DNA from: Pseudomonas parakoreensis | Lineage (GTDB): Bacteria > Pseudomonadota > Gammaproteobacteria > Pseudomonadales > Pseudomonadaceae | Assembly: GCF_021602155.1 (NCBI RefSeq) | Contig: NZ_BQHY01000004.1 | Coordinates: 248,001 to 312,000, forward strand | Direction of reading: 5' to 3' | DNA length: 64,000 nt | In this document: in pieces, positions 6,880 to 15,575 of the stretch | How the letters are laid out: every line of letters starts with the position of its first letter | Numbering within the stretch: the first letter of the stretch is position 1 | Notes under the pieces: generated by a model | What the model saw: only the letters and a program-made list of their open reading frames with translations | Told to the model about the DNA's origin: nothing | Database searches by the model: none | Made by a program: the position numbers and the translations under genes

Positions 6880-8256
6880 TCAGACGGTATGCAGATACCA
6901 GTTGTACTCAAGGTCGGAGATCGAGTTTTCGAACTCGGCCAGCTCGCTTTCCTTGCACGCGACGAACACGTCGATGTACATCGGGTCGATGTAGCGGGCC
7001 ATGACTTCGCTGTCGTCCAGCTCGCGCAACGCATCGCGCAGGTTGTTCGGCAGGCTCTGTTCGTTCTGCTCGTAGCTGTTGCCTTCCACCGGCGCGCCCG
7101 GCTCGATCTGGTTGGTCAGGCCGTGGTGAATACCGGCCAGCACCGAAGCCATCAGCAGGTACGGGTTGGCATCGGCGCCGGCCACGCGATGCTCGATGCG
7201 TACGGCGTCGGCCGAACCGGTCGGCACACGGACCGCGACGGTGCGGTTGTCGATGCCCCAGCTCGGCGAGTTCGGCACGTAGAACTGCGCGCCGAAGCGG
7301 CGGTACGAGTTGACGTTCGGGCAGAGAAAGGCCATTTGCGCAGGCAGGGTCTCCAGCACACCGCCGATCGCGTGGCGCAGCGCGGCGTTCTGCTCGGGAT
7401 CCTCGCTGGCGAAGATGTTGTTGCCTTCTTTGTCCAGGATCGAAATGTGTACGTGCAGACCGTTGCCCGCCTGGCCCGGATACGGCTTGGCCATGAAGGT
7501 GGTGTCCATTTCGTGGTCGTAGGCGATGTTCTTCACCAGACGCTTGAGCAGCACCGCGTAATCGCAAGCCTTGATCGGGTCGGAGACGTGATGCAGGTTG
7601 ACTTCGAACTGCGCCGGGGCGCTTTCCTTGACGATCGCGTCAGCCGGGATGCCCTGCTCTTTCGCGCCTTCGAGGATGTCTTGCAGGCAGTCGACGTACT
7701 CGTCGAGATCGTCGATCAGGTAGACCTGAGTCGATACCGGACGCTTGCCGGAGACCGGTGAACGCGGCGACTGCGGACGGCCGTTCACGTTGTCCTGGTC
7801 GATCAGGTAGAACTCCAGTTCGAACGCGGCGCAAATGGTCAGGCCCAGTTCGTCGAACTTGCGCACTACGTTGGCCAACACTTCACGCGGGTCGGCGAAG
7901 AACGGCTCGCCTTCCAGTTCGTGCATGGTCATCAACAGTTGTGCGGTCGGGCGCTTCTGCCACGGCTCGATGCTCAGGGTGCCGGGGATCGGGTAGCAAA
8001 TGCGGTCGGCGTCACCGATGTCCAGGCCCAGACCGGTGCTTTCCACGGTGGAGCCATTGATGTCGAGGGCGAAGAGCGAGGCCGGCAGGTTGATGCCTTT
8101 CTCGTAAACCTTGTGAAGACTGGTGCGCTCGATGCGCTTGCCGCGCACCACACCGTTCATGTCTGCAATCAGAAGGTCGACGTACAAAACCTCAGGATGT
8201 TTCTTAAGGAATGCGTTTGCTTCGTTGAGTTGAACGGCACGCAGAGGGACCGACAT
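6880..8256 (-). CDS. puuA: gamma-glutamylpolyamine synthetase, glutamine-synthetase family (PuuA/PauA)
   Basis: This 458-residue protein of the glutamine synthetase fold has the catalytic-domain segments NGLHVHISI, NSYRRFGAQFYVPNS and RIEHRVAGADANPYL, and the N-terminal beta-grasp around VRGKRIER. PuuA-type enzymes ligate glutamate to putrescine or other polyamines with ATP, the first step of gamma-glutamylation. The start at 8256 has AGGTG 7-8 bases upstream. It is divergent from puuD across a 282-base regulatory gap and begins the set puuA-puuC-puuB. Pseudomonads carry several paralogues with different polyamine preference. Confidence 0.9.
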   Translation of the reverse strand: MSVPLRAVQLNEANAFLKKHPEVLYVDLLIADMNGVVRGKRIERTSLHKVYEKGINLPASLFALDINGSTVESTGLGLDIGDADRICYPIPGTLSIEPWQKRPTAQLLMTMHELEGEPFFADPREVLANVVRKFDELGLTICAAFELEFYLIDQDNVNGRPQSPRSPVSGKRPVSTQVYLIDDLDEYVDCLQDILEGAKEQGIPADAIVKESAPAQFEVNLHHVSDPIKACDYAVLLKRLVKNIAYDHEMDTTFMAKPYPGQAGNGLHVHISILDKEGNNIFASEDPEQNAALRHAIGGVLETLPAQMAFLCPNVNSYRRFGAQFYVPNSPSWGIDNRTVAVRVPTGSADAVRIEHRVAGADANPYLLMASVLAGIHHGLTNQIEPGAPVEGNSYEQNEQSLPNNLRDALRELDDSEVMARYIDPMYIDVFVACKESELAEFENSISDLEYNWYLHTV

Positions 8257-8538
8257 GATGCACCTATTTAGCTGTTAATTATTATGTTCACTGCTGTTTC
8301 GCCGAGCCAGTCAATCCGAAAGGCAAAGTGAAGTCAATAGCGAACACCCAGCCGTTCAGCGTTTATTTTTCGGGCTTTTTTTAACACTCACGTGCCAATG
8401 CAGGCGCCGCAAGGCCTGGAATCATGAAGATTGGATGAACGGCGTTTAGAATTTTTTACATGGCAGTTGTTAATTAAAATCAACGAGGCTAAGCTCCGGA
8501 AAAGCTCGTTCAAGTGTCAAACTTCGAGGTGAATAAAA
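8257..8538. promoter_or_regulatory. divergent puuA/puuD control region
   Basis: This 282-base gap drives puuA leftwards and puuD rightwards. The 9-mer TGTTAATTA occurs at 8273-8281, just upstream of puuA, and again at 8468-8476 before puuD. These AT-rich direct repeats are the best visible candidates for a shared operator, possibly of PauR. The puuD ribosome site is GAGGTG at 8526-8531. Confidence 0.5.
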
Positions 8539-9300
8539 ATGGCATTCAAGCCATTGATCGGCGTTACTGCGTGCGTCAAACAGATTGGCCTGCACCCCTA
8601 TCACATCAGCGGCGACAAATACGTTCGCGCTGTCAGCGTTGCGGCGCTGGGGTTGCCCGTCGTCATTCCTTCCCTTGGCAAACTGACTGAAATCGAAGAC
8701 CTGCTGGGTCAACTCGACGGTCTGCTGCTGACCGGCTCACCCTCGAACGTGGAGCCCTTCCACTATCAAGGCCCGGACAGCGCCCCCGGCACGGATCACG
8801 ATCCGGCGCGGGATGCCACCACCCTTCCTTTATTGCGTGCAGCCATTGCGGCGGGCGTTCCGGTGCTCGGCATTTGCCGTGGCTTCCAGGAAATGAACGT
8901 GGCCTTCGGCGGCAGCCTGCACCAGAAGGTGCATGAGTTGCCGGGCATGCTCGATCACCGCGAAGCCGACAGCCCGGACGTGGCCGTGCAATACGCACCG
9001 GCGCATGCCGTGAGCGTGCTGGCCGGTGGTGTGTTCGAGGCGCTCGAGTTGCCGGGCGAATTTCAGGTCAACTCGATTCACAGTCAGGGCATCGACCGCC
9101 TCGCGCCCGGCCTGCGTGCCGAAGCGGTGGCGCCGGATGGGCTGATCGAGGCGATCTCGGTCGAGCACAGTCCGACCTTCGCCCTCGGCGTGCAATGGCA
9201 CCCGGAATGGCAGGTGCTGGACAACCCGAACTACCTGAAGATTTTCCAGGCGTTCGGTGAGGCTTGCCGGCAACGGGCGGCGCGACGCAGCCAGCGCTGA
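8539..9300 (+). CDS. puuD: gamma-glutamyl-GABA hydrolase (class I glutamine amidotransferase-like, PuuD/SpuA)
   Basis: This 253-residue protein of the Peptidase C26 / class I amidotransferase family has the nucleophile elbow GICRGFQEMN (Cys at about 113) and the His/Glu pair in GVQWHPEW (about 218-224). PuuD-type enzymes release GABA from gamma-glutamyl-GABA, the last step of the gamma-glutamylation route. It is divergent from puuA and lies upstream of the polyamine transporter genes. It corresponds to SpuA/PauD of P. aeruginosa. Length equals the E. coli enzyme within one residue. Confidence 0.92.
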   Translation: MAFKPLIGVTACVKQIGLHPYHISGDKYVRAVSVAALGLPVVIPSLGKLTEIEDLLGQLDGLLLTGSPSNVEPFHYQGPDSAPGTDHDPARDATTLPLLRAAIAAGVPVLGICRGFQEMNVAFGGSLHQKVHELPGMLDHREADSPDVAVQYAPAHAVSVLAGGVFEALELPGEFQVNSIHSQGIDRLAPGLRAEAVAPDGLIEAISVEHSPTFALGVQWHPEWQVLDNPNYLKIFQAFGEACRQRAARRSQR

Positions 9301-9378
9301 CACCACCCAGGATTTCAAAACTGTTTACTGCCCCCACGGGGTCGGCGGTTGCGCGTGTGCGCATCCGTCATCCGTGAA

Positions 9379-9402
9379 AACAACAAACCGTAATAACAAC
9401 AA
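9379..9402 (+). promoter_or_regulatory. double AACAACAA motif upstream of potG
   Basis: AACAACAA occurs at 9379-9386 and again at 9395-9402. Both fit the AAnAAnAA site of Hfq/Crc. They lie about 270 bases before potG, so they would act only if the leader starts upstream or if they belong to a lost small gene. Confidence 0.35.
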
Positions 9403-9478
9403 GTACGACCCAGGCAGCCAGGACGGCGGCGCCGAACAAGCCGGATGGCCGGAGCAAAACCGTCAGATCAATGCAAAA

Positions 9479-9573
9479 CCCTGTGGGAGCTGGCTTGCCA
9501 GCGATGAGGCCATCACCTCCAACATTGTTGGGGAATGATCCACCGCGATCGCTGGCAAGCCAGCTCCCACAGG
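9479..9573. repeat. REP pair, type GTGGGAGCTGGCTTGCCAGCG
   Basis: CTGTGGGAGCTGGCTTGCCA and its reverse complement face each other about 50 bases apart, in the 366-base gap between puuD and potG. Apart from these REPs and the CA motifs I see nothing else in that gap. Confidence 0.9.
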
Positions 9574-9667
9574 GAATGTGATCCGACCGGAAATGCACCT
9601 GCAGGCTTGCAATCCACTTAAGCCCGGCCACGTTGGCCGAGCGAACGAAACCTGTTGGGAGTTTCAC

Positions 9668-10810
9668 ATGGCAAACGCCTCCAGCACTTACCGGAAGGCA
9701 CTTGAAGGCCACCAGCAACCGAAAAAGGTTCTGGTGAAAGTCGATCGTGTCACCAAGAAGTTCGACGAAACCACGGCCGTGGACGATGTGTCCCTGGAGA
9801 TCCATCAGGGGGAAATCTTCGCCCTGCTCGGTGGCTCCGGTTCGGGCAAATCGACCCTGTTGCGCATGCTCGCCGGTTTCGAGCGCCCGACTGAAGGGCG
9901 GATTCTGCTCGACGGTGTAGACATCACTGACATGCCGCCCTACGAGCGGCCGATCAACATGATGTTCCAGTCCTACGCGCTGTTCCCGCACATGACCGTG
10001 GCACAGAACATTGCCTTCGGCCTCAAGCAGGACCGTTTGCCCGCCAGCGAAATCGACGCCCGCGTCGAAGAGATGCTGCGCCTGGTGCACATGACCCAAT
10101 ACGCCAAACGCAAACCCCATCAGTTGTCCGGCGGTCAACGCCAGCGCGTCGCCCTCGCCCGCTCTTTGGCGAAACGTCCGAAGCTGTTGCTGCTCGACGA
10201 ACCGATGGGCGCACTGGATAAAAAACTGCGCTCGCAGATGCAGCTGGAACTGGTGGAAATCATCGAGCGCGTCGGCGTGACCTGCGTGATGGTGACCCAC
10301 GACCAGGAAGAGGCCATGACCATGGCCGAGCGCATCGCGATCATGCACCTGGGCTGGATCGCCCAGATCGGCAGCCCGGTCGACATTTATGAAGCGCCGG
10401 TCAGCCGCATGGTCTGCGAATTCATCGGCAACGTGAACGCCTTTGACGGCACCGTGGTGGAAGACCTTGAAGGTCACGCGATCATCCACAGCCCGGACTT
10501 GCAGCAGAAGATCTACGTCGGTCACGGCGTCAGTACCTCGGTGCAGGACAAGTCGATCACCTACGCGATCCGTCCGGAAAAAATGCTCGTCAGCACACTC
10601 AAGCCAGAGACTCGCTACAACTGGTCCGAAGGCAAGGTGCATGACATCGCCTACCTCGGCGGCCACTCGGTGTTCTACGTCGAGCTGCCGGGCGGCAAGA
10701 TCGTCCAGTCGTTCATGGCCAACGCCGAACGCCGTGGCGCGCGTCCGACCTGGGACGACAAGGTCTACGTGTGGTGGGAAGACGACAGTGGCGTGGTACT
10801 GCGCTCATGA
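9668..10810 (+). CDS. potG: putrescine/polyamine ABC transporter ATPase PotG (SpuF)
   Basis: This 380-residue ATPase has Walker A GGSGSGKST at 55-63, the Q-loop segment INMMFQSYALFPHM, the signature LSGGQRQR (about 154), Walker B LLLLDEP and a C-terminal TOBE-like domain. The region around PPYERPINMMFQSYALFPHM is nearly identical to E. coli PotG. The start at 9668 is chosen because GGGAG lies 7 bases upstream; an earlier in-frame start would add an unlikely tail. It powers periplasmic-binding-protein-dependent import of putrescine or spermidine and overlaps potH by 4 bases (ATGA). Confidence 0.93.
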   Translation: MANASSTYRKALEGHQQPKKVLVKVDRVTKKFDETTAVDDVSLEIHQGEIFALLGGSGSGKSTLLRMLAGFERPTEGRILLDGVDITDMPPYERPINMMFQSYALFPHMTVAQNIAFGLKQDRLPASEIDARVEEMLRLVHMTQYAKRKPHQLSGGQRQRVALARSLAKRPKLLLLDEPMGALDKKLRSQMQLELVEIIERVGVTCVMVTHDQEEAMTMAERIAIMHLGWIAQIGSPVDIYEAPVSRMVCEFIGNVNAFDGTVVEDLEGHAIIHSPDLQQKIYVGHGVSTSVQDKSITYAIRPEKMLVSTLKPETRYNWSEGKVHDIAYLGGHSVFYVELPGGKIVQSFMANAERRGARPTWDDKVYVWWEDDSGVVLRS

Positions 10811-11721
10811 GAACCTTCAATCAGCAATGCCTGCGCCTGGTGCCCAGCGGGCGAAAATTCGTCATCGGCATCCCGTTCATCTGGCTGTTCCTGTTCTTCA
10901 TGCTGCCGTTCTTCCTGGTGATGAAGATCAGCTTCTCGGAAGCCGCGCTGTCGATCCCGCCGTACTCGGAGATCTACACCTACGCCGAACAGAAATTCCA
11001 GCTGATGCTGAACATCGGCAACTACACCATGCTCGGCGAAGATGAGTTGTACCTGTCGGCTTACCTCGGTTCGCTGAAGGTCGCGGCGCTGAGCACGATG
11101 ATGTGCCTGGTGATCGGTTTCCCGATGGCCTATGCGATCACCAAAGCGAGCAAGGAAGCGCAAAACGTCCTGCTGCTGTTGATCATGATGCCGACCTGGA
11201 CCGCGATCCTGATCCGCGTTTACGCGTGGATGGGCATCCTCAGCAACAACGGCCTGCTCAACGCGTTTCTGATGTGGACCGGACTGACCGATCACCCGAT
11301 CGAAATCCTCAACACCAACACGGCCGTGTATATCGGCGTGGTCTACGCGTATCTGCCATTCATGGTGCTGCCGCTGTACGCCAACCTGGTCAAGCACGAT
11401 GGCAGCCTGTTGGAAGCCGCGTCGGACCTGGGTTCGAGCAACTTCAACAACTTCTGGAAAATCACCGTGCCGCTGGCCAAGAACGGCATCATCGCCGGTT
11501 GCATGCTGGTGTTCATTCCGGTGGTCGGCGAGTTCGTGATTCCGGAACTGCTGGGTGGTCCGGAGACGCTGATGATCGGTCGCGTGTTGTGGCAAGAGTT
11601 CTTCAATAACCGCGACTGGCCGGTGGCGTCTGCGCTGGCGGTGGTGATGCTGTTGATCCTGATTGTGCCGATTCTGCTGTTCAACCGCAGCCAGGCCAAA
11701 GAGATGGAGGCACGGGGATGA
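10807..11721 (+). CDS. potH: polyamine ABC transporter permease PotH (SpuG)
   Basis: This 304-residue inner-membrane permease has about six membrane segments and the ATPase-contact EAA loop EAASDLGSSNFNNFWKITVP (about 205-224). The start at 10807 overlaps the potG stop as ATGA, so the two are translationally coupled. It forms the channel with PotI. Length and position match PotH/SpuG. Confidence 0.92.
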   Translation: MRTFNQQCLRLVPSGRKFVIGIPFIWLFLFFMLPFFLVMKISFSEAALSIPPYSEIYTYAEQKFQLMLNIGNYTMLGEDELYLSAYLGSLKVAALSTMMCLVIGFPMAYAITKASKEAQNVLLLLIMMPTWTAILIRVYAWMGILSNNGLLNAFLMWTGLTDHPIEILNTNTAVYIGVVYAYLPFMVLPLYANLVKHDGSLLEAASDLGSSNFNNFWKITVPLAKNGIIAGCMLVFIPVVGEFVIPELLGGPETLMIGRVLWQEFFNNRDWPVASALAVVMLLILIVPILLFNRSQAKEMEARG

Positions 11722-12593
11722 AACGCTTCGGTTTTTCCAAGTTCATGTTGATCTTCGGCCTGATGTTCATTTATCTGCCGATGCTGATTCTGGTGATCTA
11801 CTCGTTCAACGCCTCGAAACTGGTGACGGTGTGGGGCGGCTGGTCGGTGAAGTGGTACGTCGGCCTGCTCGACAATACGCAACTGATGGGTTCGGTGGTG
11901 CGCTCGCTGGAAATCGCCTGCTACACCGCGATTGCCGCAGTGGCGTTGGGCACCCTCGCCGCCTTCGTCCTGACGCGGGTGACGCGCTTCAAGGGTCGTA
12001 CGCTGTTTGGTGGTCTGGTGACGGCGCCGCTGGTCATGCCTGAGGTGATCACCGGTCTGTCGCTGTTGCTGCTGTTCGTGGCGATGGCGCAGTTGATCGG
12101 CTGGCCACAGGAGCGTGGCATCGTCACCATCTGGATCGCCCACACCACGTTTTGTGCCGCTTATGTGGCGGTGGTAGTCTCCGCCCGCCTGCGCGAGCTG
12201 GATCTGTCGATCGAAGAAGCCGCGATGGATCTGGGGGCCAAGCCGTTCAAGGTGTTTTTCCTGATCACCATCCCGATGATCGCGCCGTCGCTGGCGGCGG
12301 GCGGCATGATGTCGTTCGCCCTGTCGCTGGACGATCTGGTGCTGGCGAGCTTCGTCTCCGGGCCGGGTTCGACCACCCTGCCGATGGAAGTGTTCTCGGC
12401 CGTGCGTCTGGGCGTGAAGCCCGAGATCAACGCCGTGGCCAGCCTGATTCTGCTGGCGGTGTCGCTGGTGACTTTCCTGGTCTGGTACTTCGGCCGCAAG
12501 GCAGAAGCCAGCCGCAAGAAGGCGATTCAGGAAGCGATGGATCAAACGGCGAATGAGGCGTGGCAGCCTCAGCGATCCGCAGCGACTGTTTAA
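11718..12593 (+). CDS. potI: polyamine ABC transporter permease PotI (SpuH)
   Basis: This 291-residue permease has about six membrane segments and the EAA loop [23 protein letters not shown] 11718 overlaps the potH stop (ATGA). The C-terminal tail is charged (about 265-291). It pairs with PotH in the polyamine importer. Confidence 0.92.
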   Translation: MKRFGFSKFMLIFGLMFIYLPMLILVIYSFNASKLVTVWGGWSVKWYVGLLDNTQLMGSVVRSLEIACYTAIAAVALGTLAAFVLTRVTRFKGRTLFGGLVTAPLVMPEVITGLSLLLLFVAMAQLIGWPQERGIVTIWIAHTTFCAAYVAVVVSARLRELDLSIEEAAMDLGAKPFKVFFLITIPMIAPSLAAGGMMSFALSLDDLVLASFVSGPGSTTLPMEVFSAVRLGVKPEINAVASLILLAVSLVTFLVWYFGRKAEASRKKAIQEAMDQTANEAWQPQRSAATV

Positions 12594-12607
12594 TGCAAGA
12601 TTGCTCT

Positions 12608-12701
12608 TGTGGCGAGGGAGCTTGCTCCCGCTGGGCTGCGCAGCAGACCCAAAAGCTTGTGAGCGCTGCGCGCTCAAGCGGGAGCAAGCTCCCTCGCCAC
12701 A
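12608..12701. repeat. REP pair, type GTGGCGAGGGAGCTTGCTCCC
   Basis: This is a third REP type: TGTGGCGAGGGAGCTTGCTC faces its reverse complement. It lies between potI and potF and could set the higher level of binding protein often seen in such operons by stabilising the mRNA. Confidence 0.88.
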
Positions 12702-12738
12702 GAGATGTGTGTACATCAGGTTTTGCGTTGTGTTTTTG

Positions 12739-12749
12739 AATAAGAAGAA
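12739..12749 (+). promoter_or_regulatory. AAnAAnAA motif before potF
   Basis: AATAAGAAGAA contains two overlapping AAnAAnAA matches, immediately upstream of the potF ribosome site GGAG (12751). Confidence 0.4.
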
Positions 12750-12762
12750 TGGAGTTTCACCG

Positions 12763-13860
12763 ATGAAAATGTTTGGCAGGACTCTGCTGACACTGTCCTT
12801 AATGGGCGCAATCGCCACGGGCGTCCAGGCCAACGACAAGGTGCTGCGTGTTTACAACTGGTCCGATTACATCGCGCCGGACACCGTCAAGAAGTTCGAA
12901 GACGAGACCGGTATCCAGGTGACCTACGACGTGTTCGACAGCAACGAAACCCTTGAGGCGCGTTTGCTGGCGGGCAAATCCGGCTATGACGTTGTCGTGC
13001 CGTCCAACAGCTTTCTGGCCAAGCAGATCAAGGCCGGGGTCTATCAGCCGCTGGACAAATCGAAGCTGTCGAACTGGAAGAATCTCAACCCGGTGCTGCT
13101 GAAAAACGCCTCCGCCAGTGATCCGGGCAACGCTCACGCGTTCCCGTACATGTGGGGCTCGATCGGCATCGGCTATAACCCGGACAAGGTCAAGGAAGTA
13201 CTCGGCGCCAACGCCCCGACCAACTCCTGGGACCTGCTGTTCAAGCCGGAAAACGCCGAGAAGCTGAAAGCCTGCGGTATCAGCTTCCTCGACTCGCCGA
13301 CCGAAATGATCCCGGCCGCCCTGCACTACCTGGGCTACCCGGTGAACGACAAGGACAAGGCGCACATCCTCGAAGCCGAAGCGCTGTTCATGAAGATCCG
13401 CCCGTACGTGGCGTACTTCCATTCCTCGAAGTACATCTCGGACCTGGCCAACGGCAACATCTGCGTGGCGGTCGGTTACTCCGGAGACGTGCTGCAGGCC
13501 AAGGCCCGCGCGGTTGAAGCCGGCAACAAGGTGCAGATCGACTACAGCATTCCGAAGGAAGGCGCCGGCAGTTTCTACGACATGGTCGCCATCCCGCGCG
13601 ATGCCGCCAACGTCGATAACGCCTACCTGTTCATGAACTTCCTGATGCGCCCGGACATCATTGCCGAGATCACCAACAGCAACGGCTACAGCAACGCCAA
13701 CTCGGCGGCGACGCCACTGGTGGACGAAGCGATCCGCAATGACCCGGGTTCGTATCCGTCGCAGGCGGTAATGGCGACGTTGTATGCGGTGCCGGATCAG
13801 CCGATTGCCACCCAGCGGATCATGACCCGCGGCTGGACCCGGGTGAAGCTCGGTAAGTAA
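12763..13860 (+). CDS. potF: periplasmic polyamine-binding protein (PotF/SpuD/SpuE family)
   Basis: This 365-residue protein has a signal peptide (about 1-23, ending VQA-N). The mature part begins [20 protein letters not shown] and includes GYDVVVPSN and SMGS-type [10 protein letters not shown], all typical of PotF/SpuD/SpuE. It captures putrescine or spermidine and hands it to PotGHI. The start at 12763 has GGAG 8 bases upstream; Met at 12769 is a second option. Unlike E. coli potFGHI, the binding-protein gene is last. It ends the operon before the structured region at 14022-14123. Confidence 0.92.
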   Translation: MKMFGRTLLTLSLMGAIATGVQANDKVLRVYNWSDYIAPDTVKKFEDETGIQVTYDVFDSNETLEARLLAGKSGYDVVVPSNSFLAKQIKAGVYQPLDKSKLSNWKNLNPVLLKNASASDPGNAHAFPYMWGSIGIGYNPDKVKEVLGANAPTNSWDLLFKPENAEKLKACGISFLDSPTEMIPAALHYLGYPVNDKDKAHILEAEALFMKIRPYVAYFHSSKYISDLANGNICVAVGYSGDVLQAKARAVEAGNKVQIDYSIPKEGAGSFYDMVAIPRDAANVDNAYLFMNFLMRPDIIAEITNSNGYSNANSAATPLVDEAIRNDPGSYPSQAVMATLYAVPDQPIATQRIMTRGWTRVKLGK

Positions 13861-13897
13861 ACCGGCTGATTGAAGATTGTGACAAAAACTGGAAAAC

Positions 13898-13991
13898 CTG
13901 TGGGAGCTGGCTTGCCAGCGATGGCGGTGAGTCAAGCGACGACGATGTTGGATGTGCCACCCCAATCGCTGGCAAGCCAGCTCCCACAGGG
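13898..13991. repeat. REP pair after potF
   Basis: CCTGTGGGAGCTGGCTTGCC and its reverse complement, separated by about 45 bases, lie directly after potF. Confidence 0.9.
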
Positions 13992-14021
13992 AGGGTGTTG
14001 ACTCGCAGAATCATTGATTTT

Positions 14022-14123
14022 CCGTTCACGCAGCGCCTTACCACCGCTGCACCCTGCAATGAACGGCCTCACCTGGCTCCCTCGGCTCAGGTGAATTTCA
14101 GGCGCCCTCGGGCGCCTTTTTTT
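14022..14123 (+). ncRNA. candidate structured small RNA or elaborate 3' end
   Basis: Three consecutive hairpins are visible. CCGTTCA (14022-14028) pairs with TGAACGG (14060-14066) and encloses GCAGCG/CGCTGC (14030-14035 and 14045-14050). TCACCTG (14069-14075) pairs with CAGGTGA (14088-14094). GGCGCC-CTCG-GGCGCC (14101-14116) with seven T is a strong terminator. The order of stem, stem, terminator resembles an independent small RNA. No promoter was firmly identified, so a processed operon 3' end is the alternative. Confidence 0.4.
14099..14123 (+). terminator. rho-independent terminator
   Basis: A 6-bp GGCGCC stem with CTCG loop and seven T, on the plus strand only, ends transcription from the pot operon or from the candidate small RNA. 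Confidence 0.9.
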
Positions 14124-14129
14124 GTGGGT

Positions 14130-14669
14130 TCATTTCAGCGGCCAATCCTGCAGGATCCGATAGCGGCCCTTGTGCGATTCGAACAAGGCAAAGCGCTCGG
14201 CACGCTGGAAGAACTCCGGCGGCGTGGCGGCTTCCGGTTCCGCTGCGCGGTAGTCCCGGGCCAGGGTCAGGTGCGGGCGAAACTCGCGCGGCGAGTCTTC
14301 GAAACCGAATGGCAGCATCGCCTGTTCCAACGCATACACCAGACGCAACAACGCCGGCGGCGCCTGCGCGGGTGCCAAAGACAGGATCCCCGCGCGATGC
14401 CAGACCTGCAGGCGATCCAGCGCAAGCTTCAATGGCTCACCCGGCGTGCGTACCTTGCCGGCGGCCTCGCAGACTTCATGGATCTGCGCCAGCGGCACCG
14501 CGCCGAGGAACAGCAGCGTCAGGTGAAAGTTATCCGCCGGCACCGCTTTGCCGGTTCTCAAGCGCAGATCGGCGCGCCACTGAGCGATGGCCTTGCGTAA
14601 TGGTGGTGGGCAGTCGAGGGCGAAAAACAGTCGCTTGAGCGGTTCATCCCTGCGCGCATCATCGGTCAT
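14130..14669 (-). CDS. thpR: RNA 2',3'-cyclic phosphodiesterase ThpR (LigT)
   Basis: This 179-residue 2H phosphoesterase has the two signature motifs HLTL (about residues 48-51) and HLTL (about 132-135) that form the active site. ThpR enzymes hydrolyse 2',3'-cyclic phosphate ends of RNA and can ligate tRNA halves in vitro. The N-terminus KRLFFALDCPPPLR is typical. It is a single gene, convergent with the pot operon. Confidence 0.9.
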   Translation of the reverse strand: MTDDARRDEPLKRLFFALDCPPPLRKAIAQWRADLRLRTGKAVPADNFHLTLLFLGAVPLAQIHEVCEAAGKVRTPGEPLKLALDRLQVWHRAGILSLAPAQAPPALLRLVYALEQAMLPFGFEDSPREFRPHLTLARDYRAAEPEAATPPEFFQRAERFALFESHKGRYRILQDWPLK

Positions 14670-14774
14670 GGCCCTGCTCCTTCGCTGGTCGATCGGCCGA
14701 TTCTACACAGCCTTCTCTGACGACTCGCGACAGCCGGCTATAGTTCAAGGATGGTCATCGAACTGGAGGTCGCC

Positions 14775-14969
14775 ATGCGCGAGATCCTCAGCAAAGAGCC
14801 CTGGTGGGCCCGACCACCCAGCCCAGGGCAGGATGAAACCGAGCTGGAATGGGGCTGGCTGGTGCATTACAGCGAAGGTGAACCGCGTTTCGAATTCGTC
14901 CGCGAACGACCGACGGAGGAAGAAATCCGCCACCGCAAAAGCTGCCGGATCACCCCCACTCCAGAGTGA
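14775..14969 (+). CDS. small conserved acidic protein of unknown function
   Basis: This 64-residue soluble protein starts at ATG 14775, chosen because GGAGG lies 5 bases upstream; ATG 14751 in the same frame lacks a good site. It is rich in Trp and Glu (WWARPPSPGQDE, WGWLVHYSEGEPRFEFVRER). The family is not recognised, but base composition and ribosome site support a real gene. It is divergent from thpR. Confidence 0.6.
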   Translation: MREILSKEPWWARPPSPGQDETELEWGWLVHYSEGEPRFEFVRERPTEEEIRHRKSCRITPTPE

Positions 14970-14980
14970 CCACCACCCCA

Positions 14981-15069
14981 TGTGGGAGCAAGCCTGCTCG
15001 CGAAAGCGTCCACACATTCAGCCTCACATTGCCTGACACGCCGCTTTCGCGAGCAGGCTCGCTCCCACA
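14981..15069. repeat. REP pair
   Basis: TGTGGGAGCAAGCCTGCTCG faces CGAGCAGGCTCGCTCCCACA. Confidence 0.9.
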
Positions 15070-15111
15070 CTGGATTTGTGGCGTGCCCATGATCGTCGCC
15101 ATCCGCAAAAC

Positions 15112-15206
15112 CCTGTGGGAGCGTGGCTTGCCCGCGAAGAGGCCGGCACATTTTGCAAACCCGCTGACTGACACACCGTCATCGCGAGCAGGCTCACTCC
15201 TACACG
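15112..15206. repeat. REP pair, degenerate right half
   Basis: The left half is CCTGTGGGAGCGTGGCTTGC and the right half CGAGCAGGCTCACTCCTACA. Several substitutions suggest an old copy. Confidence 0.8.
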
Positions 15207-15219
15207 GAATCTGGTGAGT

Positions 15220-15573
15220 TCAGGCTTCAAGAATGTTCTTGAAGCCCCCAAAGATCATCCGTTGCCCATCAAACCCCATCGGGTTGACGTCCGGTTGCAT
15301 GCGCGGGTCTTCCATCATCTTTGCCATGCTGGCATCGCGGGTGGCCTTGTCGGGCCAGATCAACCAGCCGGCCGAAACGGTCTCGCCGTCCTTGAGTTTT
15401 ACCGCCATCGGGAATGACGTGACTTTGCCTTCCGGCACGTCATCGCCCCAGCCCTGAACCACCTCCTTCGCTCCGTATTCCTTGAACAGTTTCGCGGCGA
15501 TCGCACAGTGTTTTTTGTACTGCTCGCGGTTGGCATTCGGCACGGGTGCTACAAAAATATCGATGTAAGCCAT
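15220..15573 (-). CDS. DUF1428 family protein
   Basis: This 117-residue protein starts MAYIDIFVAPVPNANREQYK, typical of DUF1428, a ferredoxin-fold (dimeric alpha/beta barrel-like) family of unknown function. Later segments (WGDDVPEGKVTSFPMAVKLK, MKMF-like MAKMMEDPRM) also fit. The start at 15573 has AAGGAG 8 bases upstream. It follows the lipoprotein gene by 2 bases, so the two form an operon. Confidence 0.85.
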   Translation of the reverse strand: MAYIDIFVAPVPNANREQYKKHCAIAAKLFKEYGAKEVVQGWGDDVPEGKVTSFPMAVKLKDGETVSAGWLIWPDKATRDASMAKMMEDPRMQPDVNPMGFDGQRMIFGGFKNILEA

Positions 15574-15575
15574 GA

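Noticed and set aside
8384-8406. Sigma-54-like TGGCACG on the minus strand upstream of puuA
   Set aside because: The -12 element (TTGC) is not present at the right distance.
9257-9538. Plus-strand frame running from the puuD end into the REP
   Set aside because: No ribosome site; its second half is REP sequence translated.
11343-12839. Long minus-strand frame opposite potH/potI
   Set aside because: His/Arg/Gln-rich shadow translation without domains; the plus-strand operon is clear.
14001-14123. tRNA gene after potF
   Set aside because: The stems do not form a cloverleaf and there is no T-loop or CCA end.
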